From: Eustoma russellianum
Lineage: Eukaryota > Streptophyta > Magnoliopsida > Gentianales > Gentianaceae
DNA length: 64,000 nucleotides
Direction: 5' to 3'
Assembly (NCBI GenBank): GCA_036186865.1
Contig: AP025065.1
Location: forward strand, 3,689,264 to 3,753,263
The notes under the pieces were generated by a model. The model saw only the letters and a list, made by a program, of their open reading frames with translations, had not been told where the DNA came from and ran no database searches. Positions 35,201 through 46,856 of the stretch are shown here, in pieces (position 1 is the first letter of the stretch; the number at the start of each line of letters is the position of its first letter). A program made the position numbers and the translations under genes.

Positions 35201-36992
35201 GGGGTAATGCATGTAGCTTAAACAACTTATTGTTAAACCTGAATGAATACCTATTTAAGCATCCATCATAAGTAACTTTCTTATCAAACTGCTATGGTCT
35301 ACCTAAAAGGATATGACTTGCATGCATAGGAGCTACATCACATAAGATATCATCTTTATACCCACCAATAGACAATGAGATCAAAACTTGTTTTCTAACA
35401 CTCACTTCTCCACAATCATTCAACCAAGATAGTTTATAAGGTTGTTGGTGGTTAAGTAATGGCAAATCAAGTTTTCTAACAAGTTCAACACTTGCAACAT
35501 TAGTACATGATCCAGAGTCAGTAATCAAAGTACAAACTTTTCCTTTGACCATGCAATGGATATGAAAAATGTTGTCTCTGTGTTGATCTTGCTCATTAAT
35601 CTTAACATGTGCATTAAGAGATCTCCTAACAACCAAGAATCCTTTTAATGCAAGCTCTTCATCCTCGCTCACACTTTCCTCATTTTCATCATGATTTTCC
35701 TCAACATTAACATGTTCCACTTCCTCATCATCAGAATAATATTCATTAGACTCTTCAATGAACATGATACGTTTAGGGTTGGGACATTGATTTGCAAAAT
35801 GACCTTTACCTAAACATTTAAAGCATTGGATGTCTCTAAATCTAATAGTTGAATTAGAAATGTTTCCTTTAACCTTGTTTTTCACTTTATCCAAGTTTTG
35901 TTGAGGTGGTTGAGGTGGTATTTGATTTGGTTGAGTCTTGCCTTGGAACCCACAGCATTGAGGTGCAGTTGGCCTAAAACTTGTGCCATGATTTGTCCTA
36001 GACGGCATTCTTGGATAGGATGAAGAATTAGCTAGAAAAGATAAACTAGATTGAAAGGGTTTACCTTGAATTGTCTTTCAATCTTTTCGGCTTTATGAAC
36101 CATGGAAGTCATATCAATATATGTGGTAAGTTCAACTCTATTTGCAATTTTCTTGTTCAATCCAGCTAGGAATCTAGCTATTATAGCTTCCTCTGGTTCT
36201 TCAATGTTAGCTCTTATCAATAAGATCTCTTACTCTTTGAAATGCTCATCTACACTACGGTTTCCTTGAGTGAGTTTTTGCAAGTTTTGGTAGATGGTTC
36301 TTTCATAGTCTGAAAGAATGAATTTTTTTCTCATCTCAATTTTCATTTCTTCCCAAGTAGAGATTGGTGCTTGTCTGGTTCTTCTCCTTACGTTGTGTAT
36401 TTGATCCCACCAAATTAAGGCATAATCTGCAAACTCTATAGCTGCATAGCACACTTTAGTCAAATCAGTATAATTTGTACAAGAGTATATGATATCTACT
36501 TTTTTCTCCCATTCAAAATATGCCTTAGCATCATTATTTCCATGGAATGTGGGGATGTTCACTTTTGTTTTGATGAATTCTTCTTCTTGTGGGTTATTCT
36601 TTTGATTCCCACGGTTTCGGAACTGGTTGTACTCTTCCTTAATGTTATAGTCATCAAACCTTTGGTTTGGTTCCTCTTCTCTTTCATCAAAGGTCCTCAT
36701 AAGTATGAAATCCCTATTCAGCCCTCTTCATCTCCCTCTGCCTTTTCCTCTATTCGGAGCAAAAGACCCACGGCTTTCAAGCGTATGTTCTGATACATGT
36801 GATGTTTGTCCTTCATGTAAAGGATTTTCTGGATGAGATTGCTGATTGTTTTTCTAGGCCCTCTACACGGCTACTCATCAATTTCATTTCCCACAACATC
36901 TTTTGCATTCGTTGTGCTAACTCATTCACGTTTGTGGGCAATCTTTCTCCTTCTTTGTTAACGTCCATTGTACTCTCTGGTGTCTTATCCAT
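32200..36992 (-). pseudogene. Element D gag-pol polyprotein, interrupted
   Basis: Gag begins at an ATG at 36992-36990 and its capsid region runs 36700-36032 (WEEMKIEMRKKFILSDYERT). The zinc knuckle CFKCLGKGHFANQCP is near 35825-35784; the protease has ITDSGSCTNVAS. RT starts near 34877 (LPKKDGIWRMCTDC) and meets a TGA where the family has Arg, consistent with CGA decay. It continues at 34568-34131 with KIDLKSGYFQVRI and the catalytic VVYFDDIFIYS. RNase H (34130-33545) is broken. The integrase ORF at 33543-32200 (447 aa) is intact, with its zinc-finger HGGGLMGHF and CGSCITCKKS, core DRFSKMGHF, DRDTKFLSHFW and TDGQIEVVNRTL, and a tail ERKSELMPRRDGPFKV and NVVDLTPF typical of CRM/Galadriel-type chromoviruses. 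No chromodomain was recognised. The ORF crosses the polypurine tract and ends 76 bp inside the 3' LTR. Confidence 0.85.
32276..32290 (-). other. Element D polypurine tract
   Basis: ttcccccttt cttca on the + strand reads as TGAAGAAAGGGGGAA on the element's strand, directly before its 3' LTR. Confidence 0.85.
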
Positions 36993-38594
36993 GGTGCAAT
37001 TACTTGAAATTGAACAAGAAAAAAAAACAAAGAAAAAAAAACTAACAAAAAGACAAAAGAAGCTTGATTATGTTAGTGGAAAACCAAAAAAAACAAATGT
37101 TTTTCCTCTCCCTCTCTTTTTGTAGTTCACACAATCTTGTATCTTCTTGAAGAATTTGAGGCTAGAATAATTCAAACCAAACTTCCCAAGTGAGTACTCA
37201 ATTTCGATAACTTCAATCATGTAAAATGAACTTTCTTCACAAGTCTCCCACAAATTCACTCACAATTCCAATGTTATAAACAACAAACTTGGACTGTACT
37301 AAGATTCAAAGAGAATTGAAACCAAATTTGATGTAATAGGCTGAGCCAAAGAAATGCTAAGGGGTTGCCCTGGACAATCCTTAACTTAATCTTATGCTTT
37401 ATGCAAGCTAGATGCAAGTATGAATGAACTAGAAGCACTCAAGTGTTCAAAAGTGAAAACAAATGGGTACTTTGAATTTATGAAGGAAATAAGACCAGTT
37501 CTTTTGCTATTTGCACTTTTGATTATTTTGTGCAAACTTTTCTTTGAAATAAGCTTCTCTTTCTTTCTTTCTTTTTTTCCTTGTTCAAAGCTAATCAAGG
37601 TGTATATATCTTGGTAAAATTGATTGGTAAGGCTTTGTGCGTTTTTTTTGAATGGATATATTTATATTTTTGTGTGTAGTAGGATGTCAAGTTGTTCAAG
37701 ATGAACAAATTGATTTTCTTTCCTGTCGAGGCTGCCAAATCAGATATTGGACATAAGCTCACCATACAATACAACTAAACCAACAAAAAGTCTAAAACAA
37801 GTTAAGAGCTTTGATAGCAACAAGAATATAGGATAGACCAAGGTAGATATATAAGCAATAGACTGAATATAAGTAATGCGGAAAAGCTTCTAAACAAAGA
37901 ACTTAAAGTCCAAGAAAGTGTCTAAACATAAAGAAATTGAAATCCAACCAAATGAAATAAACAAACCATAAATCATCACAAAGAAATAATTTTTAAGTGT
38001 TTTATGATATGTTTGTCCTTAGTCCTTTCCAATTTCATATAGGTCCAGCGTTACGGTAATTTCTCAGAGTCCAATCCAACCTTATATCACCAATTTTATG
38101 AAGGTCCAGTGTTACGGTAGTTTTCCAGAGTCCAATCCAACCTTATATCGCCAATTTCATATAGGTCTAGTTTTAAGGTAATTTTCTAGAGTCCAATCCA
38201 ACCTTATATCACCAAATGATACGGTAAGCTTATATATCGATTTGATTGAGTTTTTTTTGCTTGTTGAACTGGAAGAAACAAAGAAACTTGATAAACAACA
38301 AGATGACACTTTTTTTGAATGATGGTCAGCAAAGAAAACAAGATGTAACAGAAAAAGAAGTGAATATCAAACTTTTTTTAAACAGACAAAACAATGAACT
38401 AGAAAACACACGGATAAACTATTTTGGTTTTGGTTTCTTTTTGTTTCTGAATGATACAATTCAAAACAAGAAGACACTAAACCAAATAGAATTCAACCTT
38501 CTAAGAAGATGGTTGAATGGTGGATGAAGAGAAGAACGAAAGAAAAGAAAAATTGACACAAAGAAATGATAAGTTGAGTTAAAGAAAAACTTTT
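36993..38594 (-). other. Element D long 5' leader with 61-bp tandem repeats
   Basis: About 1.6 kb without a convincing ORF separates the primer-binding site from gag. At about 38030-38213 there are three tandem copies of a 61-bp unit containing aggtccag, ttacggtaa, agagtccaatccaacc and ttatatcacc. Confidence 0.75.
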
Positions 38595-38606
38595 GCTCTG
38601 ATACCA
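38595..38606 (-). other. Element D primer-binding site
   Basis: gctctgatacca on the + strand is TGGTATCAGAGC on the element strand, three bases inside its 5' LTR boundary at 38610. Confidence 0.93.
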
Positions 38607-38609
38607 CTT

Positions 38610-39803
38610 TGATACGTGCAAGAATGGACCTTTCCTTAACTCTAAAGCCTCTCCTCCAAATATAGTTTAGGCACAATGAAGATAGCTTCACCTTGCTTCC
38701 AAATAAGTTGAAGAAAACCTTTTGAACATAAGTCCTCCAATGAGTTCTACATAACCCAAGCAAGATACCTCCCTCTTGGATGTTTCGCTCCCCAGAATTG
38801 GACAACCATCCTAAGGATGTTCAAGCCTTGAAAGATTCTACCATTGTTTTTGAATATGAACTAAGAAAACACACAAGAATTACTCTTGAAGAAGAAGAAA
38901 TTTTCATTGAAGTTGTGAGATTACAAGGCTTCTCTTATGTGTCTTTTATAGGCAAAAATATCACGACAACAAATTATATTACAAATTAAAATAATGATTG
39001 AAAAGACTATACACTTCTAAAAATTATTCATGTAGGCTCCATAAAAACTAGTGTTGCAGGTCTTGAATGATGATTTTCAGAGTAGGTCCCTCAAGTACAA
39101 TTCATGAAAGACTATGGATTTGTCTTCAACTTGAAATCTTTTCTGGTTTGTGACTGATTTTTAGACATCTTCCAATACGAACTAGCCCTTGCTCTTTATT
39201 AGAGAATTGTAGCCCATTGAATTTAAAAAATAAGCATACAAAGTTCTTTTCATTTGGCCCAACCATTGAGCAGATACATCCAAATTATTAAAGGTGTGTC
39301 ACAGAACTCAGTAAAAACAATACTTCCATTTGCATGCTCTTTTTGGCTATCAAAAAGATTGATTTTGGAAAAGTACAAGCCATGAAAGTTGTATATCTTT
39401 GTCTTAGCTTTCCAACGCATCTTAAAAACTCTTAATTTGTCTTTGTGGTGGGAGAGATACGTCAATTCTACCGAAATTGGTCCTGCAGAAACTCATAATC
39501 CGGGAATGGCCTAAACTAATACAACATAAACATTTAAAAAGCAAAATAAAAAACACATTCTATATTAATGATATTTTACAATGGTTCTAAAAATTCTTAT
39601 AAATCATGTTATAGGTTCAATAAGGAAAAACCCAATGTATAAATTCCCATGGTTCATCTTGCACATGTTTAAATAGGAACGCCCCCATTTCATGCTTTAG
39701 TTTCTTAGTTTTACTTCTAGTTAAGGGTCCTTGATCTTGCATCTTTGTAAAATTATGTGCATTCTCGATATCTTGGCATGGATGAGGGTTATGGATCTCA
39801 TCA
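38610..39803 (-). repeat. Element D right (5') LTR
   Basis: 1194 bp, tgatacgtgc...ctcatca on the + strand, homologous to the left LTR throughout. Confidence 0.9.
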
Positions 39804-39808
39804 AGTAT

Positions 39809-42006
39809 ACCGTGGAGTCATTTGGACAATTTGTAAGGGGTTATCGGTAAAATGAGAAAAGGCTACTGCCCTTTTGAAGTAGGAGATCAACATGTACTGA
39901 GTAGAATTCAAGAATAATCATTTGAGGAATTTGATTGTTTAAGATTGTATCTTGCAAGAGTGTTCTTCATCTTTTCTTGCAAAGTTGATTGGTAGATGAT
40001 TAATTGAGGAAGAGCTGATTCTCTTTAATATTATTTATTTCTTGTGTAACTTTTATTGACTGAAATAATGGAAGAAAACTGTTTGACACTTTGGTTTGCA
40101 GATAAAATGATAACAGGAGAGACAAATAGGTTCAAATAGCATCATTAAATATGTAAAATTTAAAGACATAAGATTCATTATATGCTTATTGCGTGGGAGA
40201 CTTAAGATATCCAGTTGTGGACTACTAGAAAGCGGCAAAATAAGTCTTAGATCATAGAGAAATAAATATTACCTACTAACATACGGCAAATCAGATAAGT
40301 GGGATACCATCTGGTATTCTGACTCCTGTTGAAGATTCCAATATAGTTTAAAAGTCTAGGTATATATATACAAACTGAAAGGTCTACGCAAGAAAGAATG
40401 ATGGACAAACATTCTTAGCTTCTTTTGTTACGGAGGCAGTTTTGTATCATTTTATATGGAATCTAACTATAGAATATGATATACAGCAAAATCTTGTCGC
40501 ATGTCTGCACATAGGCAAAAGTTTGAAATATCATTGAAGATATTATATGACGATAAATTATGTAGTATTCCAGTTACAATGAAAATTCATCTAAGTTATA
40601 ACACATTAAGTATCGAGTTTGTTGTTGTGAAAAGAAAAGTTTCTAAGTGTCAGGTATCTATAAAGGACGACATTGGGTAAACTTTTTAATGACACGTCTG
40701 CTTATAAAGTGATAATCACCCGAGGTTTTCATAATTATACTGTTCATTTGGGTGTTTCATGTTTAAGAATATTTCAGTTCAGTGGGAGTTTATAATTTAA
40801 TGCTCATAAGTTAAAGACAAGTTAGATAAAGATATTAAAGTTTTGGTTTTATGCAGATACAGTTCAAAATTTAGTTACACTATAAACTTTTGGCCTTACT
40901 AAAGAATTAAGTGGACAAGTTAAAAACAGACATATTATGATCACAATACAAGTAATTTTCATACTACACATCATATTGGATCCATGTCCTTCATTGTGTT
41001 GGAATATGTAACCATTGATTGGTCGGGTCACACATATATGACAAAGGCTTCTTTGATCCGTGTGATGATGTGATGATAGACCATATTTGATAAGATATAT
41101 TTAAACGATAGAGACTTCTAAGTTCATAGAGTTGAGTCATGCTATATTATGTTGCACAAGAGGAAGATTTTTAAATTATATTTAATAATATATTATGGGC
41201 TCACATATATAAATTGTATATTATAAATACTATGATTAAGCTTCGGCAAAATTAAAGTGACCACCTTAACTTAAAGGTCCAATTAAGATATCTTATAAAC
41301 TATGGGATTAATGTGTAAATATCATATTGTAATTTTATCATGATAATGGCAGCATTGGAAATACAATAATTTATAAATATGTTACGGTCCCCGAGTCAGG
41401 CACGTCAGTCATAACAGCCCCATTATGTTATACGCTCTCTGGATTAAGGAAAGTATGTTAATAATTTAAAAGACCATGAAACCAAGACAACTGAGTCTCA
41501 AAAAACTCAGATCTAAACACTACGGAATCATGTATACTTCTTAATTAATTAATCTCATATTTGTTGATGATTTGACATGCATTAGATCCTGGTGCATAGT
41601 TTTCACAATTTGATTCCTACAGTGTTGGCAAAAGTTGAAGAAAATATATAGAAAAAACATTTACACAACACTCAATTCACCCCATTCTATAATAATTGTC
41701 TAGGACCTATGTTATACCAAGTTTAGCTATGTGAAGTGTATGGAAAGATGATATCTACAGCATTGTAATGATTGTAGTCAAGTAAATCGTTACGTTCTCT
41801 TTAAAGAGAAAAATGTGTTAGTATTTTATGTGAAAACCTCTTTAGTATTTCGTCTCAGGTATTTCTCAGGAGATAGATAATTTTGCGTTTTTAACTATGA
41901 TTAATTTTTTACCAAATATGATGAAAGCTCACTGCTTCACATAATCTTATTCTCGTATATTCATACATCAATATGGTCCAGCGACATGTTTATGGCTTGT
42001 TTTATA
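39809..42006. other. AT-rich sequence without recognisable genes
   Basis: No ORF, RNA gene or clear repeat pair was found. The stretch from about 40998 (tgttggaatatg) to about 41621 (attcctaca) has LTR-like ends, but no target duplication or internal sequence supports an element. The first 60 bases may belong to the possible exon noted at 31006-31080. Confidence 0.5.
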
Positions 42007-42015
42007 TGTTTGAAT

Positions 42016-42999
42016 GAGAAAATTACATTTTACAACCAAACGTTTACTAGGTGTTTCATAAAATATCCTAATCCAATTTAATTATAAATTTTATCTGATT
42101 TTTTTTACAAAATGCTGACGAAAAACCGGATGAGTTGCTGATAATTTGTCATTGCATGCTGCCTCCTCCATCTACCTCTACCTCCCTTCTTCTTCCTCCC
42201 TCCATCCCTGCAGCGCCGCACCCCCCTCCCCTCCCCCTTCCCCACCTCCCTTAGCACCACCACTCTCTCTTCTTCTTTCTCTCTTCTCCCTCTTCCCCTC
42301 TCCCCTGCAGCCCGCCTCCTTTTTCTTCTATATCAGCCTATGCACCACCAACAGCCTCACTGTCACACACCGCTAATGTGGGAGTGGAACCATCTTCAGT
42401 GGCCAAAGCACTTCAAACCATCTTCTCTTGACTGTGATAGGCTTGCTCTAAAGGCGCATTTGATTTCTATGTGGAGTACAGAAAAAACCAAAATAGTATT
42501 AGCATCAAATTGCATCGATCTCAGGCTTCTAGATGAATAACTATGAGTTACACTACTTGCTACTGGATATGATGGAAAATCTGTGGTAGTGGAGAATTAG
42601 GGAAGCGGGAATGAGAGAGTGTGGGATTAAGCTGACAGGACTGTTGGAGTGGAGGCTGAGAGTGGCGGAGATGAGGGAGGTGGGACTTAGAATGACAGGA
42701 ACGAGAAAGGGGGCAAGCGGTAAGGGAGGAGAGAGAAGAGAGGAAGAAGAAGAAAGAGAGGTGACACTGAGAGAGGCAGGGGAAGGGGAAGGGGGAGGGC
42801 GCAGCAGGGATTGAGGGAGGCGGAGGAAGGGAGGAAGAGTTAGATGGAGGTGGCAATCTGCAATCACAGGTCATCAATGGGCCATCTCGATTTTTGTGTG
42901 CATTTCATACAAAGTTCGGATGAAACTTATGATAAAATTAGGTTTGGATATTTTATGAAAAATCTAGTAAATGTTTAATGGCAAAATGTAGTTTTTTCT
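42016..42999. mobile_element. Foldback MULE-type element (MITE-like), about 1 kb
   Basis: The left end (gagaaaattacattttac..., with gtttactag and tttcataaaatatcc) and the reverse complement of the right end (agaaaaaactacattttgcc..., with atttactag and tttcataaaatatcc) form terminal inverted repeats of about 90 bp. The inverted homology continues into a pyrimidine-rich arm at about 42160-42340, mirrored by the purine-rich arm at about 42600-42870, giving arms of roughly 300 bp. The flanks tgtttgaat and attttgaat (7 of 9 identical) look like a 9-bp target duplication, the Mutator-superfamily size. There is no transposase; ORFs in the arms are low-complexity. Confidence 0.7.
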
Positions 43000-43008
43000 A
43001 TTTTGAAT

Positions 43009-43331
43009 CACGCAATGGTGGTATAAGATGAGGACACGATGGCTAGGTATTTCAAGAGTTGATGCTCCATTTCTAATGCAAGCAACTTGTCAACGATCGT
43101 TATGTATTTGTATTGAGATTGAAGTACATATATGTACATATTGAGTTTCTTGAATTTAGTTATTTACACTTATTAGATATAGTTAGGCGGCTTTTGTTGA
43201 ATACCTTTTGTCGAACACATAAGAGCAACTAGAATGTTAATTGGTTGTACGTAACAACAAACTTCTTTCACTTGAAACTGAAGATTTTATTCTTTGGACA
43301 AATCTGCATATTTCCTCAGCTAATCATCTAC
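43009..43331. other. Short spacer, nothing recognised
   Basis: AT-rich single-copy-looking sequence between the foldback element and element F. No ORF or repeat is supported. Confidence 0.5.
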
Positions 43332-43336
43332 GTTAT

Positions 43337-45671
43337 TGTTACACCCGAGAATTTACGAACTAGCCGTTATGTGCTAATTGAGAATTTAGTGGCCGTTAGG
43401 TGTAACAACCTTTCGAAATTAAAATAACTATAGCGTATCGTTAAAATAAATAATAATTGAATTGAAACTGAAGTGCCGAGAATAAAGGGATAAGGATAAA
43501 GTTAAAAAAAGATAACAATAATAATAAGTAAAGAAGGCATGATAATGGGGTAACTGTTCCCCCCATTTAGTTCAACGTGGGTTTTAAGAATTAAGGGGAT
43601 CAGGGGTTGAAAAAAAAAGAAAAGAAAAGAAAGGAATAGTGTAAAGATCCAAAGGAGAGCAGGAGGGGGAGGCACGAGAAGAAAGAAAGGGAAGAAAAAA
43701 AAAGCTGAAGTGTCTCAAACCATTTGTTATAATCGCGTAACTCATATGCAATCAGGTAGGTTCTTTTTTCCCCTCTAAATGGTACAAATTCAAGCATGCT
43801 TCGATGATATTCTATGTGCTTTTGTTGTTTTTGATTGTTAAATTTCATAGCATGTTAATTATCTGGAAGAGAGTGACAATTTGGAGTATGTGGAACGCAT
43901 TGATGACTGTAGAACGCTGAAACTGTGTATGCGTGCTTTGGTTTTGATTTTAGGGAAAAATTTGATAATCAAAATAGTATAACTGCAGCATGATTAGAGG
44001 TTTTCATTTTGTTTTTGGCCTTAGAATAGGTTCCCCTAGATTGGAAATAGGCGAAAATATGAATCGGGGTCGAAAAACGGAGGCCGGAGGTCGCCGGAGC
44101 GGCTGATGCGCCGCCAGAGTGGCCGCGCGTGGCCTTCACGTGCGCTGGCACGCGCTCCCTGGTGGCAGCCGCCGTTTACACATATTAAAAAAAACCTTCC
44201 AGCGGACTGGGCCGGAATGGCGCTGGCAGGCCAGAACCCTTAATGGGATGGTTGTGTGCAGACCAGGCCCAGTTTGCGAAATTTTAAAAAAAATAAGGCT
44301 ACTGAGCCGACCGCGGGCCGGGCCGAATGGCCAACGGACCGGGCCCTTGCTGGCCGGCCCAGTTAACTGAGATATAAAAAAATAGAGAAAGTGGGGGCTG
44401 TGGACAGGGTCGGTTTTACGCGGGCCGGGAATGAAATGGCAGAATGGGGAAGGGGCTGGCGGAAAACAGGCCAGCCCCATTGATGTTATAAATGCTTAAA
44501 TAATTTATTTTGGAATTGCATATTGGTTATTTAGATAATTTAAAATAGAATTAATTATGGGAAAAATATAAATAATTATCAGAAAATTCTAAATAAATTC
44601 CAGAAATTATAAAATGCTGAAATTAAATTATTTTCACTAAATTTCAGTAATTGAGATAATTTATTTAATTTGGATAATTAGGTAATGAATAGAGATAAAT
44701 TAAGGAAAAATAGTAAAAAAATATAGAAAATGCACAGTCAACGGATATAAGCCGTGGAATAATAATTTTAACCTCAAACGACATCAAATCATTATTCGGA
44801 TAATAAATGAACCTAGATTTGAGTGTCAGAGAATGGTGAGGATGGGCCAGGGGGCTCAGGCGATTGTGTTGTTTGCATTCATGGCACGTGCATTGCATGA
44901 TGGTGGGTCGTGACGTACGGGTCACGGGCGCTCAGGATGGTGTACGGTGGCGGGGCCAAGTACACTCAGGATGGTGACTGTGGGTGGGTACGACCCACAG
45001 CCACTCAGTTAGGTCCCGGGATCATGCATTGCATGGCGGAGATACCGGCATTTTGTATGGCATGACTTTGTTGCGTGTGACATGCATAGTAGGACATGCA
45101 TCACGATGTTGCGCATTCTTTATCTGGAGTGAATTACTTTTCCGCATTATTCCGTATGCTTATGTGATATTATGTCCTATGAGCTATGTGTTATATCATT
45201 ATTGTATGCTTGTCTTGTACTACTTGGAGGCAGGTGCCTACTGAGTGATTTCCCAGTCACTCACCCCTACTCCCCCCCCCCCACCAGGTGAGCAGGAAGA
45301 GATTTATGAGTACATCTTTGTTGAGGACGGGGCTGATACAGTGGAGTGGGCAGACTGATGATCGCGCCTAGGATACGAAGAGACCTTGCGACTGTTTGTC
45401 GTTATTTTATTGGGGTTTCATCAGACACTACCCTTTTTAGACTGATAGCATTAAAGGTTGGCTTAGTGACTTTGTTACCCTCACTGATGTAGGTATTTTG
45501 CTGAGGATTTCTTTGTTCATGTAATTTGAAGTTATGGTAATCCGTTTCCGCGAAAAATTTTTTACGTCTCTTCGGACATGTTGAAAATTGATTCGACGCT
45601 TTGTATTCTCCTCAGTGAGATACGGCGGGCGCACTGTTCCCGATGTTAGGGTTCGAGAGTGGGGCGCTACA
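43337..45671 (+). repeat. Element F 5' LTR
   Basis: 2335 bp with a GC-rich U3 segment at about 44060-44480, a short poly-C run near 45273, and the end GGGGCGCTACA before the primer-binding site. Relative to the 3' LTR it lacks about 230 bp near 43440. Confidence 0.92.
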
Positions 45672-45673
45672 GG

Positions 45674-45685
45674 TGGTATCAGAGC
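45674..45685 (+). other. Element F primer-binding site
   Basis: TGGTATCAGAGC lies two bases after the 5' LTR. Confidence 0.95.
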
Positions 45686-45954
45686 CGAGGCTTCAGATCC
45701 GCCTCGGAAACGCAGGATTGATTAGACCACTTAGACATAAGTTATTATCTTTACCTAGGAATAATGATTATACCCTTAATAAATGAAGTAGACCTAAGTT
45801 ATGATTGGGTTAAGGGAGTGTGCGCCGTTGGTGAGCTTTCTCTATTTACTTACCATTGTACCCCTGAATTTTTGCATGAGCACTTTAAATGCTCATATCC
45901 CTCTATTACTTCTGTCAATCCAAATTCTCGTCAGGGTTCGCACGAAATCCAAGA

Positions 45955-46856
45955 AGATGTCGTCGCATCAGAGAAAAATAATATATGACAAAGGAGGCAA
46001 CGATGGTTATAGTAACGACCACTAGGATCAGGGGGTCAGTCTCCAAGCATTGACCGACACTGTGGCCACCATTTTGGTGCAATAGCGACAATAGCAGTTA
46101 AACCAGCGGCTTCCGCCGCTGCCACCACCAGATCCGAGGTTCTACTACATGGAAATACAGGACTTCCGGAGTCTAATGTTTAGAAGAACTCTTCACCGGG
46201 AAGACATAAATATGCGACATGGCTGCTAATAAACAGAAGACCGCTCGCGATGGAAGTACAGCCGTAGAGGAGTGCATGGCCATCGCGACCACCATCTACA
46301 CATTGTTGATGCCACGTTTGGGTCAGTGTGGGAGTATTATGCAAGCATGAGAACAATCAACAAGAACGTTTTACAGGTAAGGGCACTAAGCAGTGGCCGA
46401 CATCACCATCACAGCAAAATCAAGAACAACATAAAAGGAAGCAAGGATCAGTACTCATATCCACGTGATGACTGATGCGGACATTGAAAAGGTTGACGAC
46501 GTCATAATAGAATTCAACCGCCGGCGACCAGGTATCAATGACTCATCATCAGTACGGAGGACGTTAGTCAATAATAAATGATCAGAGTTACGCAGCGGAG
46601 GCGTGGCTTCCTTAAGTCACGTAAGTTCAGAAGAGTGAACCTCAGTGAATCCGAAGAAGATTAAGGATATCGCTGAGTAGTCCTAACCGACCGAGGTGAC
46701 TGAAGTAAGGAGTTTCCTTGGTTAGCTTGCTGCTACATGGAATTCGATTAAGGATTTCCGTCGATACTGGTGCCCCTGAACAGACGGAAGCATAAGGAGG
46801 CGAAGTTCGAGTGGACAGTTGATATCAACAAAGATATTCGACAAAGCTTCGAGGAG
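45955..46856 (+). pseudogene. Element F gag and RT remnants
   Basis: An ATG near 45958 opens a short degenerate gag start. LPPLPPPDPRFYYME at about 46108-46155 is the Pro-rich linker and start of the capsid domain of Del-type gag. Near 46660-46855, shifted frames read VTEVRSFLG-like and EAKFEWT-like pieces followed by SFEE, the junction between the RT palm/connection and RNase H. The expected protease and most of RT between them are missing. Confidence 0.6.

Larger units (their letters stand above)
31081..39803 (-). mobile_element. Element D: Ty3/gypsy chromovirus-like retrotransposon
   Basis: Both LTRs are about 1.19 kb with ends TGATACGTGC / CTCATCA on the + strand. The flanking AATAT / AGTAT is probably the target duplication with one mismatch. 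The primer-binding complement is at 38595-38606 and the polypurine tract at 32276-32290. The order from right to left is gag, protease, RT, RNase H, integrase, as in gypsy. The LTRs differ at many positions and pol carries stops, so the element is not recent. Confidence 0.9.

Noticed and set aside
36799..37125. Open frames on the + strand across element D (for example 36799-37125 and 33227-33436)
   Set aside because: They are the antisense of gag, leader and integrase coding on the - strand and show no domain of their own.
40998..41621. Possible solo LTR (tgttggaatatg...attcctaca)
   Set aside because: The ends look LTR-like, but the flanking bases show no target duplication and no second copy lies in the window.
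42146..42376. 76-codon Ser/Pro/Leu-rich ORF
   Set aside because: It is a translation of the pyrimidine-rich arm of the foldback element. ORFs on the opposite strand at 42553-42877 are the same low-complexity effect.
44060..44480. GC-rich segment considered as a CpG-island promoter or host gene
   Set aside because: It occurs in both LTRs of element F (again at about 50130-50560), so it is part of the LTR. ORFs in it are not conserved in frame.
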